Assembly (NCBI RefSeq): GCF_003609645.1
Contig: NZ_MCIB01000023.1
Location: 62,001-126,000 of the forward strand
Source of the DNA: Thermohalobacter berrensis
GTDB lineage: Bacteria; Bacillota; Clostridia; Tissierellales; Thermohalobacteraceae
Direction of reading: 5' to 3'
DNA: 64,000 nucleotides
Below are positions 19,398 to 29,611 of this stretch, piece after piece. The notes under the pieces are model-generated. The model was not told where the DNA came from, ran no database searches, and saw only the letters and a list, made by a program, of their open reading frames with translations. The position numbers and the translations under genes are program-made. Within the stretch, counting starts at the first letter, position 1; each line of letters opens with the position of its first letter.

Positions 19398-21509
19398 ATG
19401 AAGGACGAAAATAATAAAGATAAAAAAGTAGTAAAGGCTAAAAAAGCCTCTAAAGGAAAATCTAAATTAAGGACAAAACTTTTAGTAATTAGTATGCTAT
19501 CTATTTTAGTTCCACTTATTGTTTTAGGATATTTATCTTACCAAAAATCCTTTGAGATTTTGGAAAATAAATTTCAAGTTACAAATGAGCAAAGAATAAC
19601 AGAGATTAATAGTGGAATTAATAAATTTTTAGAAGGCTTAGAACAACAGGCATATGTTTTAGCGGACAACTCATCATTCCCTAAAATGTTAGAAGAAACA
19701 GATAGCATTGAAGATAACGTTTTACCAAATTCAGAAAATGAAGAATTAAAAGAAGATAATCTAAAAGTCGAATATAATAAACTAGCTATGGAATTATTAA
19801 AAAATACTAATGAAAGCAGTAAAATAATACTAAATACATATTTTGGAACAGAAGGGGGACAAATGCACCTATACCCCGAAACAGAACTACCAGATGATTT
19901 TGACCCAAGAACAAGACCTTGGTATAAAAAGGCTTTGGAAAACAAGGGACAAGTTATATGGACTGAACCATATGCTGATGCTTCTTCTGGAAATACAACT
20001 ATTACTGCTGCTAAAGCAGTTGAACATAATGGAAAAATAGTAGGAGTTATAGGTATAGATGTCCTTTTAAATGAGCTTTCTAATGAGGTATCTAAGAAAG
20101 TAATAGGTAAAGAAGGTTATGTTTATATTACTAGTAGAGATGGAATTATTTTAGCTCATCCTGATAATAAATTAATAGGAACTAATGATGTAACTAACTA
20201 TAGCTTCTGGGAAGATATTAAATCTAATAAAAATGGATTTATTGAGTATTTACATGAAAACACTAAAAAATTTGCAAGCTTTGTAACTAATGAAAAGACA
20301 GGTTGGAAATTAGTTGCAGCAATGAATGAAGATGAATTACTAAAGGATACAAATGTAATCAAAAACTTTGTTTTAACAGCTATAATTATTGCAATAGTCT
20401 TAGCTATTATAATGGCTACAATTGTTGCAAGAAGTATAGCAACACCTTTAAATAGGCTTAAGGAGGCATTTAATCAAGCAGCCTCTGGAGATTTAACTAC
20501 TAGGGTAAATATAAATAGAAAAGACGAGTTTGGAGAGGTAGCTGAAAGCTTTAACAAGATGGTAGAAGATATTAGTAAACTTATTAAGGATGTTAAAGAA
20601 GCTTCAAGAACAGTACTAGATTCTTCAAGTTCTTTAGCAGATACAACAGAACAGACAACAACTGCAACCAATGAAGTTGCAACTACTATAGAAGAAATTG
20701 CTAGAGGTGCAAATGACCAAGCAAAGGATACAGAAATAGGGGCAGGTAAAGTTACTGAATTAGCTAGTAATATAGAAAGTGTTGCAAATTCTACAGAAGA
20801 TATGAGTAAATTATCAGATGAGACTAATAATTTAGTTGATAGTGGATTAAATACAGTTGAATTATTGACTAAAAAGTCTCAAGAAAATAAAGATGCATCA
20901 GCTAAAGTAAATAGTATTGTAAAAGAAGTTGACAAAAGGGCTGATGAAATAGGAAAAATAACTGAAACAATAGGTGAAATAGCAGAACAAACTAACTTGT
21001 TAGCTCTTAATGCAGCTATTGAGGCTGCAAGGGCAGGAGAAGCAGGAAGCGGTTTTGCAGTAGTGGCAGAAGAGGTTAGAAAACTTGCTGAACAATCTTC
21101 AGCTGCTGCAAATGATATAAAAGTACTTATAGAGGGAATACAAGGACAATCTAAAACAGCTGTTGAGGCAATGGGTAAAGCTGGTGTAATAGTTGAAGAG
21201 CAAAATGAGGCTGTAGGTGAAACAGAAAGTATATTTAATCAAATATCAAATACTATAAAGATGCTTACTCAAAAGTTTGATGAAGTGAAAAACTATAGTG
21301 AAGTTATGACTAATAAAAAGGATGAAATTGTTAAAGTTATTGAAAATATATCAGCTGCATCACAACAAACTTCGGCAGCAACTCAGCAGGTTTCTGCATC
21401 AGCAGAAGAACAGTTGGCAGCTATTGAAGAAGTAGATAGATATGCTAATGAGTTAGAGGGACTTGCTAAGAGGCTTCAGGAATCAACAGAAAAGTTTAAA
21501 GTAAATTAA
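19398..21509 (+). CDS. methyl-accepting chemotaxis protein with dCache sensor
   Basis: Chemoreceptor of 703 residues. After a Lys-rich cytoplasmic start comes a transmembrane helix (about 29-48), then a large extracellular dCache-type domain (about 50-310) containing [17 protein letters not shown], the classic Cache motif, and [17 protein letters not shown] second helix (about 318-342) leads to HAMP ([19 protein letters not shown]) and the signalling domain with [20 protein letters not shown]. Ligand is likely an amino acid or small organic acid, as for other dCache receptors. Good GGGGGG ribosome site. Confidence 0.92.
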   Translation: MKDENNKDKKVVKAKKASKGKSKLRTKLLVISMLSILVPLIVLGYLSYQKSFEILENKFQVTNEQRITEINSGINKFLEGLEQQAYVLADNSSFPKMLEETDSIEDNVLPNSENEELKEDNLKVEYNKLAMELLKNTNESSKIILNTYFGTEGGQMHLYPETELPDDFDPRTRPWYKKALENKGQVIWTEPYADASSGNTTITAAKAVEHNGKIVGVIGIDVLLNELSNEVSKKVIGKEGYVYITSRDGIILAHPDNKLIGTNDVTNYSFWEDIKSNKNGFIEYLHENTKKFASFVTNEKTGWKLVAAMNEDELLKDTNVIKNFVLTAIIIAIVLAIIMATIVARSIATPLNRLKEAFNQAASGDLTTRVNINRKDEFGEVAESFNKMVEDISKLIKDVKEASRTVLDSSSSLADTTEQTTTATNEVATTIEEIARGANDQAKDTEIGAGKVTELASNIESVANSTEDMSKLSDETNNLVDSGLNTVELLTKKSQENKDASAKVNSIVKEVDKRADEIGKITETIGEIAEQTNLLALNAAIEAARAGEAGSGFAVVAEEVRKLAEQSSAAANDIKVLIEGIQGQSKTAVEAMGKAGVIVEEQNEAVGETESIFNQISNTIKMLTQKFDEVKNYSEVMTNKKDEIVKVIENISAASQQTSAATQQVSASAEEQLAAIEEVDRYANELEGLAKRLQESTEKFKVN

Positions 21510-21528
21510 AAAGGATATAAATATTAAA

Positions 21529-21560
21529 ACTCCTTCCCATTTATATGGAAGGAGTCTTTT
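21529..21560 (+). terminator. intrinsic terminator of the dCache receptor gene
   Basis: Stem ACTCCTTCC / GGAAGGAGT, then a T-run. Confidence 0.85.
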
Positions 21561-21604
21561 TCATTCTTTAAATTTTCAAGAAAACAAACAAGTTTCTACA
21601 AAAT

Positions 21605-21631
21605 TTGACAGACCTTTTTTTATAATATTAT
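21605..21631 (+). promoter_or_regulatory. candidate promoter of the histidine kinase gene
   Basis: Exact TTGACA at 21605-21610 with TATTAT at 21626-21631, a 15-base spacer that is shorter than usual; overlapping A/T hexamers could give 17. Moderate support only. Confidence 0.35.
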
Positions 21632-21684
21632 AAGTGGTAATGTTGTGGACTGACCAGTTGTTTTTCACTGGAAGGGGGAGAATA

Positions 21685-23574
21685 ATGAAATATAGATTGG
21701 AAAATCTGATTGATATAGAGAAATTTAGAAAGCTAATGGAAGAATTTTACAATATATCTAATATTCCCTATGGTCTTATTGACTTAGAAGGAAATGTTGT
21801 ATGTGGTGCTGGTTGGCAGGATATTTGCACCAAATTCCATAGAGTTAATCCTAAAAGTGCAAAAAGATGTGAGGAAAGTGATGCTTCAATAAAAAATAGA
21901 ACTAAAAAGCTAGATCTAAATAAAAAATATGGCTTCTATAAATGTAAAAATGGCTTGATAGAGGGTTTTATTCCGATTATCGTTAGAGAAAAGCATATAG
22001 GTACTTTATGCTTCGGACAATTCTTTTTTGAAAAGCCTGATGTTGAGCATTTTAAAAAGCAAGCAGAGGAAATGGGATATGATAAAGAAGCTTATCTTAA
22101 AGCCCTGTCAAAAGTACCTGTATTAGACAAGGAACAAGTAGAAGGTTACATGAGATATTTTGTCAGATTAGCAGAGATGTTATCTGATATTGGACTCCAG
22201 CAATTTAAATTAAAAGATTCAGAGAAATTACTATTACAGTATAATAAAGCCTTAGAGGATTTAGTTGCTGATAAAACAGAAAAATTAGAAGAATTAAGTG
22301 AAAAACTTCAGAATGATGAATCTCAACGAAAAACTATTGAAGAAAATCTTAAAGAAACTAATAAGCGTTATGAAAAACTAATGGAAGTTTTACCAGGAGG
22401 TATAGTTATTCATAAGGAAGGAGAGATTATTTTTGCTAACTCTTCCTTTGCTAAACTCTTAGGAGAAGAAGATTCAGAAAAATTTAAGGGAAAAAGTGTA
22501 TTTAGCTTTATACATCCAGATCATTATGGAAAAGCAAAAAATAGAATAAGTAGAAGTAAAAAAGGAGAACCTTTATCATTAAGGGAATACAAATTTGTGA
22601 AAGTTAATGGAAAAGTTATAGAAGTTGATGCAATCAGTACTTCATTTCCGTATGATGGAGAAACAGCTATACTGTCTGTTATTAGAGATATCTCATATCG
22701 TAAGCAGGTTGAGAAGCTTAAACAAAAGGTTGAAGAAAAAATGAAACTTCTTAAAGAAGTACAGGAATATGATAAAATTAGGACAGAATTTTTTGCTAAT
22801 TTGTCCCATGAGATACGAACTCCTTTAAATTTAATATATAGTACCTTACAATTACTTGAGTATGATCTAAAAAGGGTTTCTAATGATTTAGAGAAAACAA
22901 AGTTTAATAAACGCTTAGGAATAATTAAGCAAAATTGTAACAGGCTTTTAAGATTAACTAATAATATTTTAGATATGACTAAAATAGATTCTGGATATTT
23001 TAAATTAAAATTTCAAAATTGTAATATAGTAAAGATTATAGAAGATATAACATTGTCAGTTGCAGAGTTTGGACAAAATAATAACATAGAAATTATTTTT
23101 GATACAGATGTTGAGGAAAAAATTATTGCACTTGATACTAATGCAATTGAAAGGATTATGTTAAACTTATTATCAAATGCTGTAAAGTTTACTGGAACTG
23201 GTGGTAAAGTTTTAGTTAAAATAACCACTACTGACGATACAGTAATTATATCTGTAAAAGATACAGGAATAGGCATACCAAAGGAAAGGATTAATACTAT
23301 ATTTGACCGTTTTACCCAAGTAGACAAATCCTTTGTAAGGAGTCATGAAGGTAGTGGTATAGGTCTATCTATTGTAAAAGCCTTAGTAGATATGCATGAT
23401 GGAGAAATAAGTGTAGAAAGTGAATATGGAAAGGGAAGTGAATTTATTGTTAAGCTTCCTGCTAGACAAATAGAGAATGAAAATGGAGAATTAGAAAACT
23501 GTAAATCAGATAAAGATTACAAGGATTATATGGAAGTAATTGATGTAGAATTTTCAGATATATATGCATCTTAA
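21685..23574 (+). CDS. PocR-PAS sensor histidine kinase (soluble)
   Basis: Kinase of 629 residues without transmembrane helices. The N-terminal third is a PocR-type ligand domain (DICTKFHRVNPKSAKRCEES, YKCKNGLIEGFIPI), then a coiled coil, a PAS domain (about 230-350), a HisKA dimerisation domain with phosphoacceptor FFANLSHEIRTPLN, and a HATPase with N (LLSNAVKFTG), G1 (DTGIGIP) and G2 (GSGIGLSIV) boxes. No response regulator gene adjoins it. The ATG at 21685 follows GGGGGAG and removes 17 poorly supported N-terminal residues. PocR domains often sense hydrocarbon derivatives; the ligand here is unknown. Confidence 0.9.
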   Translation: MKYRLENLIDIEKFRKLMEEFYNISNIPYGLIDLEGNVVCGAGWQDICTKFHRVNPKSAKRCEESDASIKNRTKKLDLNKKYGFYKCKNGLIEGFIPIIVREKHIGTLCFGQFFFEKPDVEHFKKQAEEMGYDKEAYLKALSKVPVLDKEQVEGYMRYFVRLAEMLSDIGLQQFKLKDSEKLLLQYNKALEDLVADKTEKLEELSEKLQNDESQRKTIEENLKETNKRYEKLMEVLPGGIVIHKEGEIIFANSSFAKLLGEEDSEKFKGKSVFSFIHPDHYGKAKNRISRSKKGEPLSLREYKFVKVNGKVIEVDAISTSFPYDGETAILSVIRDISYRKQVEKLKQKVEEKMKLLKEVQEYDKIRTEFFANLSHEIRTPLNLIYSTLQLLEYDLKRVSNDLEKTKFNKRLGIIKQNCNRLLRLTNNILDMTKIDSGYFKLKFQNCNIVKIIEDITLSVAEFGQNNNIEIIFDTDVEEKIIALDTNAIERIMLNLLSNAVKFTGTGGKVLVKITTTDDTVIISVKDTGIGIPKERINTIFDRFTQVDKSFVRSHEGSGIGLSIVKALVDMHDGEISVESEYGKGSEFIVKLPARQIENENGELENCKSDKDYKDYMEVIDVEFSDIYAS

Positions 23575-23586
23575 ATGGCACTTTTT

Positions 23587-23616
23587 ATCGAGGGACATAT
23601 ACGCCCCTCGATTGTT
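23587..23616. terminator. hairpin between convergent genes
   Basis: Stem ATCGAGGG / CCCTCGAT between the kinase gene and the convergent permease gene. The T-run is weak on both strands, so termination is likely but not certain. Confidence 0.5.
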
Positions 23617-24431
23617 TATTGTCTCCATTTCATAAATTTATTTTCAATAATAGCTACTCCCTGATACATTACTGCTGCTAATATTGCAAGGATAAATACA
23701 CTCATCATTACTAGATCAAGCCTAAATACCTGTCCACCATACATGATTAAATAGCCTATCCCTGCCTTTGAAACTAAGAACTCTCCAACTATAACTCCAA
23801 CCCATGAAAGTCCTATATTTATCTTAAGGGAACTTATCATGGAAGGTACACTTGCTGGAAGAATTACTTTCTTTAGAATTTGAACCTTGTTAGCTCCAAA
23901 GGTTTTTAACATCTTTATCTTATCTTCATCTACTTCCTTAAAACTATTATATACATTCATTATAGTTACTACTATTGAAACTGCAATGGCCGTAGCAATA
24001 ATTCCAGTATATCCTGCACCAACCCAAAGGATAATTATTGGTGCAAGGGCTGTTTTAGGCAAACTATTTAAGACAACTAGATAAGGGTCTAATACCTTTG
24101 ATATAAACTCTGACCACCAAAGTAATATGGCAATTAGTATACCTAAGAGGGTTCCTAAGGTAAAACCAAATATGTTTTCCATTAGAGATATGCCTACATG
24201 GTGAAATAAGGAACCATTTGATATATAATTTACAAATAAGTTCCATATCTCGCTTGGATAACTAGTAAGGAAAGTATCTACCCAGTTTAACCTTGCAGCA
24301 ATTTCCCACAGGGCTAATGCAACAACAAATACTGCTACTTGAGTTATTTTAATATTTCTTTTTCTTCTTTGAAGCCTTTGTATATATTGCTGGTGTTCAT
24401 ATGATACTTTATTATTATTTGACATGGACAT
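23616..24431 (-). CDS. SsuC-type ABC permease (nitrate/sulfonate/taurine family)
   Basis: Permease of 271 residues with about six transmembrane helices. The coupling-loop motif is present (KMLKTFGANKVQILKKVILPASVP), and LNSLPKTALAPIIILWVGAG is the usual start of the core. Partner of an SsuB-type ATPase whose 3' end overlaps this gene's start by a few codons, as in ytlCD-type operons, but that ATPase gene is broken, so this transporter is probably non-functional unless another ATPase serves it. The substrate-binding protein gene is not in the window. Start chosen at ATG 24431 behind AGGAG; an ATG at 24425 is possible. Confidence 0.85.
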   Translation of the reverse strand: MSMSNNNKVSYEHQQYIQRLQRRKRNIKITQVAVFVVALALWEIAARLNWVDTFLTSYPSEIWNLFVNYISNGSLFHHVGISLMENIFGFTLGTLLGILIAILLWWSEFISKVLDPYLVVLNSLPKTALAPIIILWVGAGYTGIIATAIAVSIVVTIMNVYNSFKEVDEDKIKMLKTFGANKVQILKKVILPASVPSMISSLKINIGLSWVGVIVGEFLVSKAGIGYLIMYGGQVFRLDLVMMSVFILAILAAVMYQGVAIIENKFMKWRQ

Positions 24432-24621
24432 CAAGCTCCTTCCATATTTTATTGAAATAGTGTCTAAATTCAGGGGCTTCTCTACACTTCATAGGTGTTC
24501 TTACTCCATTAGGACATGTTAATTTAATATCTATAATATCCTTTACAACAGCAGGTCTGTTAGACAATACAACAACCCTATCTGCCATAGATATAGCTTC
24601 TGCTATATGCACAAAAGGCAT
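24415..24621 (-). pseudogene. 3' fragment of SsuB-type ABC ATPase gene
   Basis: This stretch encodes the end of an ABC ATPase: AEAISMADRVVVLSNRPAVV follows what should be the switch histidine VTHD, and the rest is the family's C-terminal tail. It lacks Walker A, signature and Walker B. Those lie on the same strand at 30319-30879. Joined together the two parts make a normal SsuB-like protein except for about 15 missing codons at the break. The ATG at the fragment's start is not native and probably not used. Confidence 0.8.
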
Positions 24622-24816
24622 AAAAGTTTATTTTCTTATGAATAGGTAGAGAAATTTTCTAACATAGTAATTTACACTTTAATATTTTTATGTATAATAT
24701 ACATAAACAATTTAGTTTTCTACTATAAATAAAGGAAATTTATAAAAATGGTAGAATTAATTCAAATAGTTTTATTGTAAAATGTAGTTAAGATGATACA
24801 AACTAGAGGTGATATT

Positions 24817-25887
24817 ATGTACGATATTACAATAGTTGGAGCAGGACCTGCAGGTTCTACCTTGGCAAAGTTATTAGGTAGTAAATATAAGATACTTGTT
24901 ATTGAAAAGAGAAATTTAGAATACTACAGTAAAGGTAATAATAGAGAAAAATGTTGTGGAGGGCTTCTTGCTCCTGATGCCCAATATATGATTGCTAAAA
25001 TGGGATTAGGAATTCCTAAGGATATACTTGTAGATCCTCAACTTTTTGCAGTTAGGACTATTGATCTTAACAATAATATTGAAAGATATTATCAAAGATT
25101 TTATTTTAATATGGATAGGGAAAAATTTGACCGATGGTTGGTATCACAGATTCCAAAGGAAGTAGATTTAAGGTTTAATTCAGTATTTAAATCATTTACA
25201 CCTATAGATAATGGGTATGAAATAAGATTTTCTCATAATAAACAGGAATATGTTGAGAGGACAAAGGTTCTAATTGGGGCAGATGGAGGGAATTCATTAA
25301 TAAGGGGACAGGCTTTCAGTAATCATTTGTTTCCTAAAAATTACATTTCAATTCAGGAGTGGTATGAAACTAAATCAGAAATGCCCTATTTTACAGCAAT
25401 TTTTGATAAGAATATTACCGATTTTTACTCTTGGATAATACCTAAAAATGGGTATATTCTCTTAGGTGGTGCATTTGATATAGGAAAGGAAGCTAATGAA
25501 AAATTTCAGTTACTTAAAATGAAACTTCAAAAGCGTGAGTTCCAATTTGGAAAAAGAATAAAAAGGGAAGGGGCCTTCATATATAGACCTACATCGTTAA
25601 AAGCCTTACTTCATGGTAAAGATAACATTGCATTAGTAGGAGAGGCAGCAGGTTCTATAAGTCCAAGCTCTGCAGAAGGATTCAGTTATGCATTAAAAAG
25701 TGCATTATATCTTGCTCAGAGTTTGGAGTCTGGAATTGACGGTTTTCTCAATAGATATAAAAATAAACTGAGAAAATTAAAAGCAAATATTTTATTAAAA
25801 AACCTTAAATCCCCTGCAATGTATAATACTTTTTTAAGAAGATTAGCAATGAAGTCGGGTATACAGAGTATAAAAGTTGAGAACTAA
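24817..25887 (+). CDS. FAD-dependent oxidoreductase, geranylgeranyl reductase-like
   Basis: Flavoprotein of 356 residues. The N-terminal Rossmann motif DITIVGAGPAGSTLAKLL binds FAD; EKCCGGLLAPDAQ resembles the second conserved block of the geranylgeranyl-reductase/FixC group, VLIGADGGNSLIRGQ is the DG motif, and NIALVGEAAGSISPSSAEGF is the ribityl-binding GD-type motif. It is likely to reduce an isoprenoid or act as a quinone-linked dehydrogenase. The ATG at 24817 follows GAGGTG. It lies within the segment that splits the ABC ATPase gene, so it may be transferred cargo. Confidence 0.83.
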   Translation: MYDITIVGAGPAGSTLAKLLGSKYKILVIEKRNLEYYSKGNNREKCCGGLLAPDAQYMIAKMGLGIPKDILVDPQLFAVRTIDLNNNIERYYQRFYFNMDREKFDRWLVSQIPKEVDLRFNSVFKSFTPIDNGYEIRFSHNKQEYVERTKVLIGADGGNSLIRGQAFSNHLFPKNYISIQEWYETKSEMPYFTAIFDKNITDFYSWIIPKNGYILLGGAFDIGKEANEKFQLLKMKLQKREFQFGKRIKREGAFIYRPTSLKALLHGKDNIALVGEAAGSISPSSAEGFSYALKSALYLAQSLESGIDGFLNRYKNKLRKLKANILLKNLKSPAMYNTFLRRLAMKSGIQSIKVEN

Positions 25888-25973
25888 AAAGTAAGAAAAT
25901 ATTAAAGGATATTAAGATAAATATTTAGGAGATTAGGTGAAGTATTATAGACTTAGAAAAGAGTTCTATTATA

Positions 25974-26011
25974 AATTAAAGGCATGGTTCATATTATGCC
26001 TTTAATTAAAA
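25974..26011. terminator. bidirectional terminator
   Basis: Stem AATTAAAGGCAT / ATGCCTTTAATT with a ten-base loop, between the FAD enzyme gene and the convergent recombinase gene. Confidence 0.75.
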
Positions 26012-26012
26012 T

Positions 26013-27632
26013 TTACTTTCTGTTATAACTTAATATATCTATTTCTAATTTTTCACCATCCCACCAAATCTTATCTATTATCTGATTAAGCAGTCTCTTT
26101 TTTTCTTCAAATTCTAATTTATCTACATTACTAGAAAAATTCCTTATTAGCTTTAATAATATTTCAATATTGTATTTTTCTAGTTTGTTTATTTCATTAT
26201 TTTCATCAAGATTCCCTAACTTTTTTTTAATGGCTGTAATTTTGCTATCAAATTCTTCAATTTGCTTAACTATGTATTTTGTAGCTTTAGAATTTTGACT
26301 TTGGGATAATTGTAGTGTTAAATTGTTGATTGCCTTTTCATACTCATGTAATTCCTTTTTGAGCCTATTTTTGATTAATACTTGACCATCTGATTCATTT
26401 TTTAAGTTTTCCTTCATTTCATGAAGATACTTAAAAACATCACTTTCTTTATAATTAATCTTTTTTATTTCATTAATTACAAACTTATCAGCTAATTTAC
26501 CATTTAAATTTTTTATCTTACACTTAGCTCCCCTAGATCTTTCCTTTAATAAACACTTGTAGTAGTAATAAATTTTATTTTTCTTCCTAGAAACAGTTAT
26601 TCTCATTTTTGAACTACAATTTTTACATCTTAATAAATTTGTTATAAGACCTATTTTACTTGTTCCTGTTCTAGGTGCTTTTTTACTGTTTTTTTCTAAT
26701 AGGTTTTGTACCCTTATCCAGTCTTTAGAGGGTATTATTCCCCTATGCTTTCCAACAGCAACTATCCATTTAGATTCATCATTTCTAATGATTTTATTTC
26801 TTTTTTCATCGTGTTTATTGTAAACCATTAATCCATGGATACCGTCAAACTCTTCTTTATAACTGGCTATATCAGAGCTATTTTCCTGAAAATATTCATA
26901 TATTAGTTCATCAGCTATAACATAAACTGGATTTGTTAATATTATCTTCAGTACACTTTTATCAAAATACTTATTCCGTTTAGTCCTTATATTATTTTCT
27001 AAGGTCCAGCTTTCCAATCGGGTTAGGGAACCAAGCTCAAGGAACTTATAATAAAGGGTTTTAACTACATCTAATTGTTCTGGTATAGGGGATAACTTAT
27101 ACATCTTCTTTTTGCCTTTTCCCTTATCATCTACATATATAGGCTCACTTTTATATCCAGTAGGGGTTTTACCTCCTAACCACCTTCCTGTTCTTGCTAA
27201 CTGGTGCATATTATCTTTAATCCTCTGTGCTATGGTTTCCCTTTCAAGCTGTGCAAAAACAGAGGTTATATACATCATTGCTCTGCCCATAGGGGTTGAA
27301 GTATCAAACTGTTCACGGATAGACACAAAGTCTATGTTGTTTTCGTGAAGCAGTTCAACAAGGTTAGAAAAGTCTGTAATATTTCTGCTTATACGGTCAA
27401 GACGATAACATATTAAAATATTAAATTTTTTCTTTGAAATATCCTTAAGCATCTTTTGAAATTTAGGGCGGTCTGCATGTCCTCCAGAATATCCCTCATC
27501 TTCATATATTAAAAACCTATCTACATTAAAATGTTTCTCAGCATATTCTTTACACAGTTCTACTTGGTTTTTAATAGATTCACCTTTATCAGTATATTTA
27601 GATTTTCTTGAATATATGGCAACAATAGACAA
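26013..27632 (-). CDS. large serine recombinase
   Basis: Site-specific recombinase of 539 residues. The resolvase domain (about 1-150) starts VAIYSRKS with the nucleophile serine, and has DEGYSGGHADRPKFQKML and YRLDRISRN, all catalytic hallmarks. The recombinase domain carries GKTPTGYKSEP, and a zinc ribbon (CKNCSSKM and a downstream cysteine pair) is followed by a long coiled coil, as in phage integrases and SpoIVCA-type enzymes. I chose TTG 27632 because GAGGTG is eight bases upstream; GTG 27641 is part of that site. It may have moved the segment between the two ATPase fragments, although it is not at either end of it. Confidence 0.92.
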   Translation of the reverse strand: MSIVAIYSRKSKYTDKGESIKNQVELCKEYAEKHFNVDRFLIYEDEGYSGGHADRPKFQKMLKDISKKKFNILICYRLDRISRNITDFSNLVELLHENNIDFVSIREQFDTSTPMGRAMMYITSVFAQLERETIAQRIKDNMHQLARTGRWLGGKTPTGYKSEPIYVDDKGKGKKKMYKLSPIPEQLDVVKTLYYKFLELGSLTRLESWTLENNIRTKRNKYFDKSVLKIILTNPVYVIADELIYEYFQENSSDIASYKEEFDGIHGLMVYNKHDEKRNKIIRNDESKWIVAVGKHRGIIPSKDWIRVQNLLEKNSKKAPRTGTSKIGLITNLLRCKNCSSKMRITVSRKKNKIYYYYKCLLKERSRGAKCKIKNLNGKLADKFVINEIKKINYKESDVFKYLHEMKENLKNESDGQVLIKNRLKKELHEYEKAINNLTLQLSQSQNSKATKYIVKQIEEFDSKITAIKKKLGNLDENNEINKLEKYNIEILLKLIRNFSSNVDKLEFEEKKRLLNQIIDKIWWDGEKLEIDILSYNRK

Positions 27633-27828
27633 TAATTTCACCTCGATATATATGTTTTCATAATTATGATATGGAAATTGAAAGGTAATTATTTAAGGTG
27701 TTTTTTTTAACTTAATACATACAATGGATTCTATTACATTTAATGCCAAGTATCTTAAATATATGACAAAATCAAAAGGAATAGGACAAACAAACCCTCT
27801 AATATGATTTAGCAGAGGGGGAGATGGA

Positions 27829-28002
27829 ATGAAAAAGAAGGATATTAAGGTTATTGTTAATTTACCCAATGAAGATATAGTTGAGGATATAATGGCAAGG
27901 ATAATAGCTGAGATAGTTATGGGAAGGGTTAATAGATTTAAAGGAGATAGAACTTCAATAGTTGAGAAGATATTAAAGGAAGGTAAATGTGAAGGGGAGT
28001 AA
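27829..28002 (+). CDS. small protein divergent from the serine recombinase
   Basis: Open frame of 57 codons with a strong AGAGGGGGAG ribosome site just before the ATG. The product begins MKKKDIKVIVNLPNEDI, is charged and probably helical, and ends KEGKCEGE. No family recognised. It is transcribed away from the recombinase with a 196 bp shared upstream region. A regulator or directionality factor for the recombinase is a guess based only on position and size. Confidence 0.55.
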   Translation: MKKKDIKVIVNLPNEDIVEDIMARIIAEIVMGRVNRFKGDRTSIVEKILKEGKCEGE

Positions 28003-28226
28003 GTGTGATAGTTGGACGTTTGAATTTATGATAAAATATGTATAACTAAAACTGGAAATAAGTAATATTAATGTTTTCAATAGAACAATTAGAAGTAATT
28101 AAAGAGTTATATACAAGATTTTTCCTTAATAACATCATTAGTAACCAAGTCTATGAGCAAGATTACAATAGCATTATATTCAACTCTTAATAAGTGTCGA
28201 TGGCTAAAATTATTGGAGGTAATTCT
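28003..28226. other. intergenic stretch with a weak 39-codon frame
   Basis: No clear gene. An open frame at 28071-28190 (product starts MFSIEQLEVIKEL) has only a poor ribosome site, so it may be a decayed remnant. No repeat or RNA structure was seen. Confidence 0.3.
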
Positions 28227-28595
28227 ATGGGATGTACATTTTGTAATATAGAAAGTTTAAATATTATATTAGAAAATAATTTAGCATTTGCGATATATGA
28301 CAAATATCCTGTAAGTAAAGGACATATGTTGATAATTACTAAAAGACATATTGAAAATTATTTTCAGACTAAGGATGAAGAAAAAATAGCTATAATGGAA
28401 TTATTAGAGGAATGTAAAAGATACTTGGATAAAAAGTATAAACCTGATGGATATAACATAGGTATAAATTGTGGTAAAGAAGCAGGACAAACTATAATGC
28501 ATTTGCATGTACATTTAATACCAAGATATAAAGGGGATATAGATGATCCAACTGGAGGAGTTAGGGGAGTTATACCTAGCAAAAGAATATACTAA
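28227..28595 (+). CDS. HIT family hydrolase
   Basis: Histidine-triad protein of 122 residues. The catalytic triad is HLHVHLIPRYKGD near the C-terminus, and GMGCTFCNIE-like wording at the start (MGCTFCNIES) retains a CxxC pair typical of bacterial HIT proteins. They hydrolyse nucleotide phosphoramidates or adenylylated small molecules. The ATG at 28227 follows GGAGG. It is in the accessory segment between the two ATPase fragments, and stands alone. Confidence 0.87.
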   Translation: MGCTFCNIESLNIILENNLAFAIYDKYPVSKGHMLIITKRHIENYFQTKDEEKIAIMELLEECKRYLDKKYKPDGYNIGINCGKEAGQTIMHLHVHLIPRYKGDIDDPTGGVRGVIPSKRIY

Positions 28596-28634
28596 AACTG
28601 TATAATATCTTTTAGATTTAAATTATGAATAAAA

Positions 28635-28999
28635 TTAATCTTCTTTGGAACTATACTCATTAAGTACATTTATTATATTATCAATTAATTTTGAAGTTTT
28701 TTCTTTTTGTTTTTCTCTTTCTTCTCTTAACAATTTAAGTTCTTAATTTAATTTACTAATACTATTTTCTAGCTTGTTTATTTTGAAGAATAAACCTTTA
28801 ATATTTTCATTTAATTCATTTAAGTTTGGTTTAGTTGATTTATGATTAGAAACAACTTTTTCATTTGCAATATTTTTACCAGCATTTGAAGCTAAAGAAT
28901 TTACAAATTTTTTTCCCTTGCTCAACTTTGCTTTCCTTTTCCTTCATTAAGCATATCAAGGGTAATTTTAGTAGCCTCACGATTCAATTCAGTTTTCAT
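28635..28999 (-). pseudogene. broken coiled-coil protein gene
   Basis: Read on the minus strand from ATG 28999, the frame gives MKTELNREATKITLDMLNEG and stops after 25 codons. A frame shift joins it to KKFVNSLASNAGKN and a coiled coil (NELNENIKGLFFKINKLEN). An in-frame TAA near 28743 then interrupts it, after which the same frame goes on as ELKLLREEREKQ to a stop at 28635. One frameshift and one nonsense codon mark a decayed gene of about 120 codons. Family not recognised. Confidence 0.5.
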
Positions 29000-29141
29000 T
29001 ATTACCACTAACCTTTTACAAGAATTTTCAATACAAAAATACTAGAAAAAGGTTGAATTTATTACTCAAATTCAAAGGAATTAATAAATTTATACAGAAG
29101 ATTGGAAAGAGGATGAATAAAAAGGGGAATTAGACAAGTAG

Positions 29142-29468
29142 GCAGATAGTCTGTCACGGTATAAAAGTAATTTATATGTATTTTACCATGAAACAGGTAG
29201 ATTGGAAAAAATTGAAAAAGATAAGGATATTCTATCAATGGCACTAGTTAATGATAAAATTATTATTTCATTTTTTAATGACTTGAATAATTTTTCAAAC
29301 ATTTATTACTATGATCTGGATAAGAATGAAAAAATTAATTTAACTAATAATGATAATGAACACCTATATTATACATTGTTTAGAAAGAGTATAAAAAATG
29401 AGTGTATTTTTAGAGTTATAAATAAAAATGAAATTAAATATTTGGTAATTGAATTTTATCATCAATGA
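29142..29468 (+). pseudogene. fragment of a larger gene, possible beta-propeller-like protein
   Basis: The frame is open from 29142 without a convincing start codon or ribosome site; the first start-type codon is TTG 29202. The product alternates short strands and polar turns (SNLYVFYHETGRLEKI, NIYYYDLDKNEKINL), which resembles beta-propeller or TolB-like repeats. It is probably the 3' part of a truncated gene, but a short intact protein from the TTG cannot be excluded. Confidence 0.4.
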
Positions 29469-29611
29469 AATTTTAAAATTAAAATCTAAACTTTAGTATA
29501 CTATATAATTAATAGCATATTAAATATAAAAAAACTGAATAATATTGTTAAAAATAAATATGTTAATTAACAAAATATTTTATACTATCCAAAATACAAG
29601 GGGGTAAAAAT

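Noticed and set aside
28071-28190. 39-codon open frame (MFSIEQLEVIKEL...)
   Set aside because: Poor ribosome site and no recognisable family; kept only as a note in the intergenic entry.
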